A DNA stretch of 64,000 nt from Tillandsia leiboldiana (lineage: Eukaryota; Streptophyta; Magnoliopsida; Poales; Bromeliaceae): NCBI GenBank assembly GCA_029204045.2, contig CM055067.1:26734838-26798837 (forward strand). The letters are read 5' to 3'. Positions 9,308-20,901 of this stretch are shown here, piece by piece (position 1 is the first letter of the stretch; each line of letters starts with the position of its first letter). The position numbers and the translations under genes are program-made. The notes beneath the pieces were generated by a model. That model ran no database searches and was not told where the DNA came from. It saw nothing but the letters and a program-made list of their open reading frames with translations.

Positions 9308-11851
9308 TTATATCAAGGAAAGCATTCCAATTGCTTTACGCAAATGAATAAAACGTTTTTGATCCAAAGGTTTTGTTAAAATGTCAGCTAATTGATCTTC
9401 AGTTGAAATATATGACAGTTGAAGAGTATTTGATTCAACTAGCTCTCTAAGAAAATGATATCTAAGTTCAATGTGTTTTGTTCTAGAGTGCAACACAGGG
9501 TTTTTGGAAATGTTTATAGCACTAGTGTTGTCACAAAGAATTGTTACCGAAGTTGCTGAAATCCGGAAGTCGCTCAACACACTTTTCATCCAAATGAGTT
9601 GGGTTGAACAACTACCCGCTGAGATATATTCCGCTTCGGCAGTCGAGAGTGCAATGCAGTTTTGCTTTTTACTGTGCCATGCAACAAGGCAGTGGCCTAA
9701 ATAAAAACATGCACCACTCGTAATTTTCCGATCATCCACAGATCCTGCCCAATCGGCATCTGAGTATCAAATAATATCTAGACTTCTTCCCATAGGATAC
9801 CAAATTCCGAAATTTATGGTTCCTTTAATGTATCGGATGATCCGTTTCACCGCTTTTAGGTGAACCTCCTTTGGTGCAGATTGATATCTCGCACAGATCC
9901 CAACACCAAAAGATATATCCGGGCGACTAGCCGTGAGGTAAAGTAGACTTCCAATCATACTCCGATAAAGTTTCTCGTCTACATTCTCACTAAAAGATTC
10001 ACTTCCTAATCCTTTATTGCTAGTTCCCATTGGAGTTGGAAAATCTTTACAATTTTCTAGATCAAACTTTTTGACCAACTCCAAAGCATACTTGGATTGA
10101 CACAAATGGATGCCTTCGTCACACTGTTTCACTTGCAATCCAAGGAAATAAGTCAATTCGCCCATCATTGACATCTCAAATTCGCTTTCCATGGTTTCAG
10201 CGAATTTAGAAGCATCATTATCTCTTGTCGCACCAAATACAATGTCATCGACATAGATTTGTGCTACAATGAAGTTACTTTGATAATGCTTCACAAAGAG
10301 AGTCCTGTCAGCTCCCCCTCGAGTATAGCCCTTATCCAATAGGTGCTTTGTCAACCTTTCGTACCATGCTCGCGGTGCTTGTTTTAAACCGTAAAGAGCC
10401 TTTTTCAAACGAAAGACATGGTTAGGTAGTTTACAGTCTACAAAACCTTTCGGTTGAGCCACATAAACTTCCTCATTTAAAAACCCATTTAAAAACGCGC
10501 TCTTAACGTCCATTTGAAACAATTTTATTTTAAAATGACAAGCTATCGCGAATAATATACGAATGGACTCGAGTCTAGCTACAGGGGCTAAAGTTTCATC
10601 AAAGTCTATACCTTCTACTTGAGAGTAGCCTTGAGCAACTAAACGTGCTTTGTTCCTGATGATGGTACCATCTTCATTTTTCTTATTCTTGAAAATCCAT
10701 TTGGTACCTATCACATTGTGTTGCTTTGGAGGCTTTGTTAATTTCCAGACTTTGTTTCGCTCAAACTGATGGAGCTCTTCCTGCATTGCTTTAATCCAGT
10801 AGTCATCCTGAAGAGCTTCATCGATGTTCTTTGGTTCGATCAAGGAAATGTAGCAAGCGAATCCACAAACCAACTGTCTCCGAGTTTTGACTCCTTCTTG
10901 TGGGTCTCCAATGATGTTTGATTCAGGATGATCCTTGGAGATGCGTAACGTTTGTTGTAACGGAGTACTCGGAGGTACATGAGATGATTCCTGCACATCA
11001 GATAAACTTGAAGAACCATTAGATGCATCATTAATATTGGAAGTATTATCATGAGAAGATGCACTTACAGGAGTATCATCATCAAGAGAGATATCGAGGG
11101 TAGATTTTTCAGATGCAAAGTGAAAAGCTTCATCTACTTTAACATTTATAGATTCTACAATCGTTTTAGATTCCATGTTAAATACCCGATATGCTCTGCT
11201 ATTTGTAGAATAACCCAAAAAGATCCCTTCGTCACTTCGAGAATCGAACTTACCAAGATTTTCGCGATCACGCAAAATAAAACATCGACTCCCAAAGATA
11301 CGAAAGTATTTGATATCCGATTTTCTACTAAACCACAGCTCATATGGTGTATTTAAAGTTCCTGGGCGCACATACACTCGATTAATGACATAGATAGCGG
11401 TGTTCACAGCCTCAGCCCAAAAATATAGCGGTAAATTCCGGCTATGAAGCATCACACGCGCCATCTCTTGAACAACCCTGTTTTTGCGCTCAACAACACC
11501 ATTCTGCTGAGGTGTATAGGGTGCCGAGAATTCATGTTTTATGCCGTTGGAAGTGCAAAAATCAATGAATTTGGAATTAATGAATTCTCCACCTCTATCA
11601 CTTCTAACACGAATGATCTTTTCATTCTTTTCAGTCATAATACGATGGCAAATCTCATGAAAAGAATCAAACGTATCAGCCTTCTCTTTTAAAAATGCTA
11701 CCCATGAAAACCTAGAGAAATCATCAACCAATAAGAAAATATACCATTTACCTCCCAAAGATGGTTGACGGGTCGGTCCGAAAAAAAAATAGTCTACATA
11801 AACTACACAACATTTAATCGTAGGAAGATTAAAGGCAAGGAAAGATTTCAC
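9308..11851 (-). pseudogene. pol: SIRE-2 pol: integrase core, reverse transcriptase, RNase H
   Basis: The frame from 11851 encodes the integrase core (SDRGGEFINSKF, NGVVERKNR), then RT with DVKSAFLNG and the catalytic IYVDDIVFG (YVDD near residues 533-536). It stops at 9767-9769 where a Gly codon has become TGA. RNase H continues in the same frame (9739-9308) with STAEAEYISAG and LCDNTSAI. Motifs such as PNHVFRLKKALYGLKQAPRAW place it in the SIRE/Maximus group of copia. The region between gag and the integrase core, holding protease and the integrase HHCC zinc region, is missing. The element could act only with enzymes supplied in trans. Confidence 0.92.
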
Positions 11852-13853
11852 CTTTGCATACCCAAACCTTTTGAGTTTTAGAGTATGTTGGCAATGGTTG
11901 AGAAATTTTCCTTGATGAAGACGTCTTGTATGATTGATCTTTTTCTTTTGTCATCGTCTTGCTTGAAGTACTACAAATGTTCTTTTCTTTTGAAAAGTCC
12001 TTCTTTGATTTCCGGGGAGTGAACTCATTGGTAGCAATTGCAAGATGTGATTGATTTGATCTTTGAGCTCCAATCTTGCAATTTCTTTCAATGTGCCCTG
12101 CAAAATTACAATGAAAACATACCTTAGTGCTTGACGATCCCGAGGAGGGTGAAGTAGGCTTGTTGTCGTTGCTAATCGTGAATTCCGGTGTCGGAGGAGG
12201 AGATACCGACTGAGGCACGAAAACTGTCCCAACCGAACTAAAATTGTCTTCAGTTCGATTGTATCCGAGGCCGAACTTGTTTGATTGACCAAGACCAAGA
12301 AGCTTATCCAACTTACTCCTTCCTGATGAAAATCGCTGTAAGTCATCCTTGAGTTGGAGAATGGTCTCTGTCATTTCCAGTTTTTCCTGTCGAGCCTCGC
12401 CGTTGAGCTTCAAGAAGTAATTCGCTTTGTTCACCATATCTACATAATTCTTCTCGAGTTGCTCATTGGACTCTTGAAGGGAAACATTTGCTTTTAACAG
12501 ATTATCCCTTTCCACTTCAAGATCGGTCGAGAGAGAAGTTACCCTTTTTACTTCTTCTTCGAGATCCTGTAATCTCCCTCTCAACCCCTTGTTTTGTTTA
12601 GCCAGTTTCTTTGAATCCCGTAAAAGTCTGTGGTAGGCTAAAACAAAATCTTCACCTTCAGAGTTACTTGATTCATCATCCGTTGCAGTTTTTTCAACCC
12701 GGGAGGAGTTGGACAATGAATCTGAAGTACTTGCCATTAAGCACATGAAGGGTGAAGATGTGGACGCGTGGAATGCCGTTGTGCTTTCTTCTTCATCACT
12801 TGAGGATGACTCATTTGACGTTGAGTTGTCATCCCAGGTGACGACTTGCATCGCTTTCTTCTTCGACGGATTCTTAGTTGGACATTCCGTTGAGATATGG
12901 CCGTATCCTCGGCACTTGAAGCATTGGACTTGTCCTTCTGAACTTTTCTTATCCTTTGAAAAGTTCTCTTGCTTTCTTGACTTATAACTTGAAATACCCT
13001 TGCCTTTCTTCAACTTTCCGAAGGATGGAGTTTTACTTGAATTACCCCTTCGAAAGTTGCGGCGAAACTTCCTTGTCAAGAGAGCGAGCTGCTTCTCAAA
13101 TTCCTCCATAGATAGGTTCTCGTCATCGTCTGAGGAGGATGAATCCGTGTCTTCTTCCTTTGTTGTTTTCAAAGCATAACCTGAAGACTTAGAAGAGGAT
13201 GCCTTTCCCGAAGAATAGTTAGTAGTAAATGTCATTTCATAAGTTTGTAATGAACCAACTAGTTCTTCTACACGCATTTCGTCCGGGTGTTTAATAGTTT
13301 CAATGGCTGTAACCTTTGGGCGAAATCGTTCAGGAAGAGTTCTTAAGATCTTTCTTACAACCTTAAATTCTGGAATCTTCTCTCCCAGGTTAGCACATGA
13401 GTTTACGATGTCTTGCAATCGTGTATAGTAGTCCGTGAAAGATTCATTTTCTGCCATGAAAATAGAGTCAAATCTGCTCGTAAGCATTTGCAGCTTTTGA
13501 ATCTTCACGAGGTTAGTTCCCTCATGTGTAACCTGAAGAACATCCCAGATTTCTTTCGCAGTCTCACATGCCGAGACGCGAGAGAATTCAGTTCGAGATA
13601 AGGCATTAAAAATAGCATTAATTCCCTTGCCATTGTAAGAAGATGAATCTAACTCTTCCTTGGTCCACTTCGACCTAGGTTTGATGGTGCGAACATCAGC
13701 AATAATTTCAGTTGGATTAGACCATCCTAATTCAATTGATTGCCACACCCGTTCGTCGATGGAAATTAAAAAGGCTTTCATCCGTACTCTCCAGTACGCA
13801 TAATTTGTTCCATCAAAGAATGGGGGTCTGTTGATGTTTCCACCTTCAACCAT
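11829..13853 (-). CDS. gag: SIRE-2 Gag with two zinc knuckles and a coiled coil
   Basis: This is an open frame of 674 residues starting MVEGGNINRPPFFDG just after the PBS. The capsid-like region covers roughly residues 10-200. A CCHC zinc knuckle (CFKCRGYGHISTEC) is at 311-324, a leucine-rich coiled coil at about 406-510, and a second CCHC (CFHCNFAGHIERNC) at 579-592. The tail is basic. Long Gags with two separated knuckles fit SIRE-type elements. The product would build the particle and bind element RNA. The frame is uninterrupted, so it is the only apparently intact retroelement protein gene here. It ends EIFPCL next to the protease deletion, so its last residues may be altered. Confidence 0.9.
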   Translation of the reverse strand: MVEGGNINRPPFFDGTNYAYWRVRMKAFLISIDERVWQSIELGWSNPTEIIADVRTIKPRSKWTKEELDSSSYNGKGINAIFNALSRTEFSRVSACETAKEIWDVLQVTHEGTNLVKIQKLQMLTSRFDSIFMAENESFTDYYTRLQDIVNSCANLGEKIPEFKVVRKILRTLPERFRPKVTAIETIKHPDEMRVEELVGSLQTYEMTFTTNYSSGKASSSKSSGYALKTTKEEDTDSSSSDDDENLSMEEFEKQLALLTRKFRRNFRRGNSSKTPSFGKLKKGKGISSYKSRKQENFSKDKKSSEGQVQCFKCRGYGHISTECPTKNPSKKKAMQVVTWDDNSTSNESSSSDEEESTTAFHASTSSPFMCLMASTSDSLSNSSRVEKTATDDESSNSEGEDFVLAYHRLLRDSKKLAKQNKGLRGRLQDLEEEVKRVTSLSTDLEVERDNLLKANVSLQESNEQLEKNYVDMVNKANYFLKLNGEARQEKLEMTETILQLKDDLQRFSSGRSKLDKLLGLGQSNKFGLGYNRTEDNFSSVGTVFVPQSVSPPPTPEFTISNDNKPTSPSSGSSSTKVCFHCNFAGHIERNCKIGAQRSNQSHLAIATNEFTPRKSKKDFSKEKNICSTSSKTMTKEKDQSYKTSSSRKISQPLPTYSKTQKVWVCKGEIFPCL

Positions 13854-13870
13854 TGTTTACAACCCTATTC

Positions 13871-13885
13871 CCGCTCTGATACCAC
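13871..13885 (-). other. Primer binding site of SIRE-2
   Basis: Read on the minus strand, TGGTATCAGAGCGGG lies two bases after the 5' LTR. It matches initiator tRNA-Met over its first twelve bases. Confidence 0.8.
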
Positions 13886-13887
13886 TT

Positions 13888-15173
13888 GTTGGGTTATATG
13901 TAATAATGGATCTAAATAGGGGAAAAAACACCTAGAGGGGGGTGAATAGGTGTAAACAATAAACACTCAAAAAATTATTGCGCAATAAAAACCCAATGCG
14001 GAAATATAAATGAACACGCAAGATTTTTACGTGGAAAACTCCAAACCGGAGTAAAAAACCACAGGACCGATAACACGGTGAAATCACTAGAATTAAACAC
14101 GTACAAGGTGATATACCGTACTCACAGACGACTCAACCTTTTCCATACGCTCCTAGTTGATCTTCTCCGCTCGCTCCGCAACGCGTCTCGAATCCACGAT
14201 CTGCGTCCAACGCTGAATCCACGGCGTCCAACGTCGAGTCCATGACGTCTGACCGAATCGACGGTCTTCACCCAGTAGCACGCTTCGAATCCACGAACGT
14301 ACCTCGCTCCGAATCCACGAGAGCGGTTGCACCTTGAATCCACAAGGCCACGCGAGTCCACGCGCCGATTTTGGGGTAAATCGTTGTTTTTGGGTGGTGA
14401 TGATCCGCCGAATACTTAGATCAAAGATAGATAGGAAATACCATCTAAGTATTCATTAGTTTGATTCAACTCAAGATGTGAGTATGAAAACCTAGAATCA
14501 AACTAATCAATATAGATGAAGAAACATAGAGTAATATCTAATGATTTCCTTTCTTCTCTATATGTGGATCTTAGGCCGTATAAAAGATGACGACTTGTAT
14601 GCGGATTTACGGCTTCTGTGGATTACCCCTAGAAAAAGAATCATAGGGTCTATTTATAGGTTAGAAACCCTAGGAAGAAGATAAGGATCAAAAACTGTTC
14701 GTTTCTGAAAATTTTTCACGACGGCGATCCGGATCGGATTAGCTGTGATCCGGATCGTCGTAACGAGTCAGGCAATTCCAGAGAAACAGGGTTCGGGATC
14801 CGGATTGTAATGCACGATCCGGATCGTTCATGTATTTCAGCAAATTCCCATGTTCGGGATCCGGATCGAAATGACTATGATCCGGATCGGATTTGCCAAT
14901 GAACAAGCACCCTTCGGGATCCGGATTGGACTGTCTGATCCGGATGCTGAACATGTCCCATGTCCAGTTCTTGATTTTTATGCGATAAAAAATTCTTCCA
15001 AGTGTTTCTCCACTACAAGAAGTATTCGGATCACCAAAAATATTTAGTTAAACTTACCTGATCCTTTTGAATTCTTCTTTCTTGAGATTGAGGTATATGA
15101 TCCAAACTTCATTCATCTTCAATCTTCAAGTCTTAAAACTTTCACGAAATGTGCCAAAACAAAATCCGTATCA
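13888..15173 (-). mobile_element. 5' LTR of SIRE-2
   Basis: The LTR is 1286 bp and a close match of 3064-4351. The minus-strand start is TGATACGG where the partner has TGTTACGG, so the conserved TG end is kept. TATAAATA is on the minus strand at about 14651-14658, with GATCCGGATC-type sites at about 14725-14945. This copy would drive SIRE-2 transcription leftward. Confidence 0.95.
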
Positions 15174-15178
15174 GTGCT
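15174..15178. repeat. Target-site duplication GTGCT, right copy (SIRE-2)
   Basis: This matches 3059-3063. SIRE-1 gag reading continues from here with ANLGEKIPEF. Confidence 0.95.
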
Positions 15179-16744
15179 AACTTGGGAGAGAAGATTCCAG
15201 AATTTAAAATTGTAAGAAAGATCTTAAGAACTCTTCCTGAAAGATTTCGTTCCAAGGTTACAGCCATTGAAACTATTAAACACCCGGACGAAATCCGTGT
15301 AGAAGAATTAGTTGGTTCCTTACAAACATATGAAATGACATTTCGTACTAACTATTCTTCGGGAAAGGCATCCTCTTCTAAGTCTTCAGGTTATGCGTTG
15401 AAAACAACAAAAGAAGAAGACGCGGATTCATTCTCCTCAGGCGATGACGAGAAATTATCTATGGAGGACTTTGAGAAGCAGCTCGCTCTCTTGACAAAGA
15501 AGTTTCGCCGAAATTTTCGAAGGGGTAATTCAAGCAAAACTCCATCCTTCGGAAAGTGGAAGAAAGGCAAGGGTTCTTCAAGTTACAAGTCAAGAAAGCA
15601 AGAGGGTTTTTCTAAGGATAAGAAAAGCACAGAAGGACAAGTCCAATGCTTCAAGTGCCGAGGATACGGCCATATCTCAACGGAATGTCCAAATAAGAAT
15701 CCGTCCAAGAAGAAGGCGATGCAAGCCGTCACTTGGGATGACACCTCATCGTCAAATGAGTCATCGTCAAGTGATGAAGAAGACAACGCAACAGCGTTCC
15801 ACGCGTCCACATCTTCACCCTTCATGTGCTTAATGGCAAGTACATCCGAGTCATTGTCCAACTCCACTGTTGAAAAGATTGCAACGGACGATGAATCGGA
15901 TGATTCGGAAGGTGAAGATTTTGCTCTAGCCTACCACAGACTTTTGAGGGATTCAAAGAAACTGGCTAAGCAAAACAAGGGGTTGAGAGGGAGATTGCAG
16001 GATCTCGAAGAAGAAGTAAAAAAGGTAACTTCTCTCTCGACCGATCTTGAAGTGGAAAGGGATAATCTGATAAAAGCAAATGTTTCCCTTCAAGAGTCCA
16101 ATGAGCAACTCGAGAAGAATTATATAGATATGGTGAACAAAGCGAATTACTTCTTGAAGCTCAACGACGAGGCTCGACAGGAAAAATTGGAAATGACAGA
16201 GACCATTCTCCAACTCAAGGATGACTTACAGCGATTTTCATCAGGAAGGAGTAAGTTGGATAAGCTTCTTGGTCTTGGTCAATCAAACAAGTTCGGCCTC
16301 GGATACAATCGAACTGAAGACAATTTTAGTTCGGTTGGGACAGTTTTTGTGCCTCAGTCGGTATCTCCTCCTCCGACACCGGAACTAACAACAAGCAACG
16401 ACAACAAGCCTACTTCACCCTCCTCGGGATCGTCAAGCACTAAGGTATGTTTTCGTTGTGGTATTGCAGGGCACATACGGAGAAATTGCAAGATGGGAAC
16501 CAAACGGTCAACTCAAGCACATCTTGCAACGACTACCAAAAGGGTGATTCCTCGGAAAGCAAATGCAAATTATTCGAAAGAAAAAAGCCTCGGTAGTTCA
16601 ACTAACAAGACGACGACGTCAAGGAAAAACGACGGATCAAACAAGACGCTTTCACCAAAGGTATCAACTTCACAATCATTTCCGACGTACACCAAAACTC
16701 GAAAGGTTTGGGTACGCAAAGGTGAATTCTTCTTTCATCCTTGA
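15174..16744 (+). pseudogene. gag: SIRE-1 gag, remainder after SIRE-2
   Basis: The frame continues from ANLGEKIPEFKIVRKIL through a first zinc knuckle (CFKCRGYGHISTEC), a coiled coil (LAKQNKGLRGRLQDLEEEV) and a second knuckle (CFRCGIAGHIRRNC), ending KVWVRKGEFFFHP. It is highly similar to SIRE-2 Gag but diverges in the basic tail. An open frame that seems to start at 15149 begins inside the SIRE-2 LTR and has no meaning as a start. Together with 2602-3063 it makes a Gag of normal length split by the nested element. Confidence 0.92.
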
Positions 16745-19261
16745 ATCACGTCGGTACCAAACGGCCCTTGGAATTATTGCATATGGATCTTATGGGGCCG
16801 ACACGTCAACCATCCTTGGGAGGTAAATGGTATATTTTCTTATTGGTTGATGATTTCTCTCGGTATTCATGGGTAGCATTTTTAAAAGAGAAAGCTGATA
16901 CTTTTGATTCTTTTCACGAGATTTGCCTTCGTATTATGATTGAAAAGAATGAAAAGATCATTCGTGTTAGAAGTGATAGAGGTGGAGAATTCATAAACTC
17001 TAAATTCATTGATTTTTGCACTTCCAACGGCATTAAGCATGAATTCTCAGCACCCTATACACCTCAACAGAATGGTGTTGTCGAGCGCAAAAATAGGGTT
17101 GTTCAAGAGATGGCACGTGTTATGCTTCACAGCCGAAATTTACCGCTACATTTTTGGGCTGAAGCTGTGAACACTGCAATCTATGTTATTAATCGAGTTT
17201 ATTTGCGCCCGGGAACGTTAAATATACCATATGAACTATGGTGTTGTAGAAAACCCAACATCAAATATTTTCGCATCTTTGGGAGTCGATGTTACATTTT
17301 ACGTGACAGCGAAAATCTTGGAAAATTTGACTCTCGAAGTGACGAAGGGATTTTTCTTGGGGTATTCTACAAATAGTAGAGCATATCGGGTATTTAACTT
17401 GGAATCTAAAACGATCGTAGAATCTATAAATGCTAAAGTAGATGAAGCTTTCCACTTTGCATCTGATAAATCTACCCCTGATATCTCTCTTGATGATGAT
17501 ACTCCTGTAAGTGCATCTTCTCATGATAATACTTCCAATATTAATGATGCATCTAATGGTTCTTCAAGTTTATCTGATGTGCAGGAATCATCTCATGTAC
17601 CTCCGAGTACTCCATTACAACAAACGTTACGCATCTCCAAGGATCATCCTGAATCAAACATCATTGGAGACCCACAAGAAGGAGTCAAAACTCGGAGACA
17701 GTTGGTTTGTAGATTCGCTTGTTACGTTTCCATGATCGAACCAAAGAATGTCGATGAAGCTCTTCAGGATGACTACTGGATTGAAGCAATGTAGGAAGAG
17801 CTCCATCAGTTTGAACGCAACAAAGTCTGGGAATTAACGACGCCTCCGAAGCAACACAATGTGATCGGTACTAAATGGATTTTCAAGAACAAGAAAAATA
17901 AGGATGGTACCATCATCAGGAACAAAGCACGTTTAGTTGCTCAAGGCTACTCTCAAATAGAAGGTATAGACTTTGATGAAACGTTCGGCCCTGTAGCTAG
18001 ACTCTAGTCCATTCGTATCTTATTCGCTATTGCTTGTCACTTTAAAATAAAACTCTTTCAAATGGATGTTAAGAGCGCGCTTTTAAATGGGTTTTTAAAT
18101 GAGGAAGTTTATGTGGCTCAACCGAAAGGTTTTGTAGACTGTAAACTACCTAACCATGTTTTTCGTTTGAAAAAGGCTCTTTACGGTTTAAAACAAGCAC
18201 CGCGGGCGTGGTACGAAAGGTTGACAAAGCACCTTTTGGAGAAGGGCTATACTCGAGGGGGAGCAGATCGGACTCTCTTTGTGAAGCATTATCAAAATAA
18301 CTTCATTGTTGCACAAATCTATGTGGATGACATTGTGTTTGGAGCAACAAAGGATAATGATGCTTCTAAATTCGCAGAAACCATGGAAAGCGAATTTGAG
18401 ATGTCTATGATGGGGGAACTGACATACTTTCTTGGATTGCAAGTGAAACAAAATGGTGAAGGCATCCATCTGTGTCAATCCAAGTATGCAAAGGAGTTGG
18501 TAAAGAAATTCGGATTAGAAGATTCTAAAGATTTTCCTACTCCTATGGGAACTAGCAATAAGGGATTAGGAAGTGAATCTCTTAGTGAGAATGTAGACGA
18601 GAAACTTTATCGCAGCATGATTGGAAGTCTACTTTACCTCACAGCTACTCGCCCAGATATATCCTTTAGTGTTGGGATTTGCGCGAGATATCAATCAACA
18701 CCAAAGGAGGTTCACCTGAAAGCGATGAAACGGATCATCCGGTACATCAAAGGAACCATTAATTTCGGAATTTGGTATCCTATGGGAACAAGTCTAGATA
18801 TTATTGGATACTCAGATGCCGATTGGGCAGGATCTGTGGATGATCGGAAAAGTACGAGTGGTGCATGTTTTTATCTTGGCCATTGTCTTGTTGCATGGCA
18901 TAGTAAAAAGCAAAACTGCATTGCACTCTCGACTGCCGAAGCGGAATACATCTCAGCGGGTAGTTGTTCAACTCAACTCATTTGGATGAAAAGCGTGTTG
19001 AGCGACTTCCGGATTTCAGCAACTTCGGTAACTGTTTTATGTGACAACACTAGTGCTATAAACATTTCAAAAAACCCTGTGGTGCACTCTAGAACAAAAC
19101 ACATTGAACTTAGATATCATTTTCTTAGAGAGCTAGTTGAATCAAATATTCTTCAAATTTCCTACATTTCAACTGAAGATCAATTAGCTGACTTTTTAAA
19201 AAACGTTTGGATCAAAAACGTTTTATTCATTTGCGTAAAGCAATTGTTATGCTTTCCTTGA
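16741..19261 (+). pseudogene. pol: SIRE-1 pol: integrase core, RT, RNase H, with stops and frameshifts
   Basis: Coding resumes at NHVGTKRPLELLHMDLMGP, the integrase core, directly after gag; protease and the HHCC region are gone. Breaks include a frameshift at about 17355 (an extra G in FLG), TAG stops near 17792 (AM*EE) and 18005 (ARL*SI), and a frameshift near 19195 in the RNase H tail. RT keeps YVDD (QIYVDDIVFG) and RNase H keeps STAEAEYISAG and the LCDNTSAI Asp. It is more damaged than SIRE-2, as expected for the older host element. Confidence 0.92.
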
Positions 19262-20199
19262 AATAACCTCTTTTTGAAACTCTTGTTTAGGTTAGGTTTT
19301 GTTTCTGTGTTTTTGTTCATTATCTATGCTTAGACATAGAACATTAATTGAGCATTAGTTTTGATTGACTTTAACTGCATCCTTTTATATATTTAGAAAT
19401 CTATTATGCTTTAGATATCATAATATTTCATTTGATGCAATGATCATTTATGTCAATTAACTCATCTTTGTTTTGATCAAAGTCAATTTCTCTCTCGATG
19501 ATCTCTTGGTATAGTTTTTATCTTATTTGACTGTTTAGTCGAGTATGAAATCGAGATCAATATTTGGCTGAATACTTTATATCTTAAATAATTGATAGCC
19601 AATTGAGGGGGAGTCAAAGAAAAAGTATTATGCTCAAAAGATGTGGAAAGAGTTACATCCCAATGAGGAGTGTGAAAACTACCACCACATGGAGGAAAGA
19701 GCTACCACCTCGGTCGTCCGAGTACTGTGTGCAGCTACCACATGTATACCAAGCAAGGTTTTTCAAGTTTTGATTAAATAAAATGCATGTTGAAATACTT
19801 GACTTTGTCAAAATTTCAAGGTTGGTATAAGGTGGGAATTTTAATGAAAGATGCTCAAAGAGCCACTCTCTTCAATAAATTGACTAGATATATTATCTAA
19901 CTTATCTGGGATTTTAGACATCTATTGATCTTTGTATTTCATTTTCTTTACCGAATTGATGATTTGATAAAGGCATTACTCATAAGATCAAGTTAGATGT
20001 AATTGAAGTAGTTCAACTTTAAGGGATTTAATTTTTATAAATTTTCGTTTCATTTGTTGGATGTTATTGATAGATTTGGCATAATCTATTTCTTGTTGTA
20101 TGAAACGATGATTTTCGTTTAAAGTTGATACACAAAAGTGCTTACAATCTTTTTCTGGTTTTTCTAGAATTTCTCTGAAATTTTCTAAAGAAAATGTTG
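19262..20199 (+). other. Non-coding region between SIRE-1 pol and third ORF
   Basis: The region is AT-rich with no supported ORF. It contains a purine tract TTGAGGGGGAGTCAAAG at about 19602-19618 and the 125-nt conserved block at 19631-19755. SIRE-2 has the same arrangement at 8380-9307 on the minus strand. Confidence 0.7.
19631..19755 (+). other. 125-nt conserved non-coding block (SIRE-1 copy)
   Basis: The block is identical to the reverse of 8819-8943 although the flanks have drifted. It contains GAAAACTACCACCACATGG, AGCTACCACCTCGG and AGCTACCACATG, and a CTCGG/CCGAG hairpin. Its role is unknown; RNA packaging or RNA processing are possible. Confidence 0.7.
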
Positions 20200-20395
20200 G
20201 AGCCGATCCGGATTGGACCTGCCGATCCGGATCCCGAACGCAGATATTCTTCTGCGGGCAGACGATCCGGATTGGACTTGCCGATCCGGATCCCGAACGC
20301 AGATTTTCTCTGTGGGTAGCCGATCCGGATCGTAATCACGAACTGATCCGGATCGCGGCTAGGGTTTTATATAGAACAAAAGGGTTTTGATTTCT
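20200..20395 (+). promoter_or_regulatory. Putative internal promoter of SIRE-1 third ORF
   Basis: Six GATCCGGATC-like sites at about 20203-20356 are followed by a TATA-like TTTTATATAG at about 20366-20375. The unit CCGATCCGGATCCCGAACGC recurs. The arrangement mirrors the LTR promoter, where decamers precede TATAAATA. Promoter activity is inferred. Confidence 0.55.
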
Positions 20396-20489
20396 TTTAC
20401 TCCAATCTTTTGTTCCAAAGTTTCCAGAGCTTCTCTCTCTAGAATTCATCCATCTTGGAAGCTTTCAAACTCAAGTTCTTCGACTCCAA

Positions 20490-20872
20490 GTAAGTTTTAT
20501 TGATCAAAATCTCGGTTTTTCACAATTTTTCATATTCTTCCTCAAAACGTGATGAAATTCTTGTATCTATTTCGTCTATGGATGGTTTTTGATCAAATTT
20601 CTTTTGAAATAAGAACTCTGGGTAGATTAGTTTTGATTATATGCTAGGTATTCTCAAGATAAACGAATTTTTGGTCTTCGATTTCAAAAATTTCGGTTTT
20701 AGGGCATATAATGGGAATTTTCGAAAATCATGCGATTGATCTATTTCTAAAAATTCTTTTTGCAAAACTAATTTGATTCTTAGTCTCTCTACACGATAAT
20801 GATTGTTTGGGTACAATTTTTCTAATTTTTGACAATTGACAATTTTTCGTGTTCTTGAGGTGTTGCTCACAG
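20490..20872 (+). other. Predicted 383-nt leader intron of SIRE-1 third ORF
   Basis: The donor is CTCCAA/GTAAGTTTT and the acceptor TGCTCACAG/GATTTCC. The length and both splice sites are the same as in SIRE-2 (7759-8141). The first ATG after the acceptor is the start at 20902. Confidence 0.55.
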
Positions 20873-20901
20873 GATTTCCTTTTCACAAGAATCCAATAGC
20901 A

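Larger units (their letters stand above)
3064..15173 (-). mobile_element. SIRE-2: nested minus-strand SIRE-type Ty1/copia element
   Basis: The 12.1-kb element has two LTRs in the same orientation (3064-4351 and 13888-15173), a PBS beside the right LTR, a purine tract beside the left LTR, and a 5-bp target duplication, GTGCT. On the minus strand the order is gag, integrase-RT-RNase H, non-coding region, then a third ORF. The LTRs differ at about 20 sites by eye, near 1.5 percent, so insertion is fairly recent. Protease and the integrase zinc region are missing, one stop codon interrupts pol, and the third ORF is rearranged around Cassandra copies. Confidence 0.95.

Noticed and set aside
15149..15178. 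New gag start inside the SIRE-2 LTR
   Set aside because: The apparent Met is in the LTR of the nested element; the true gag start is at 2602.
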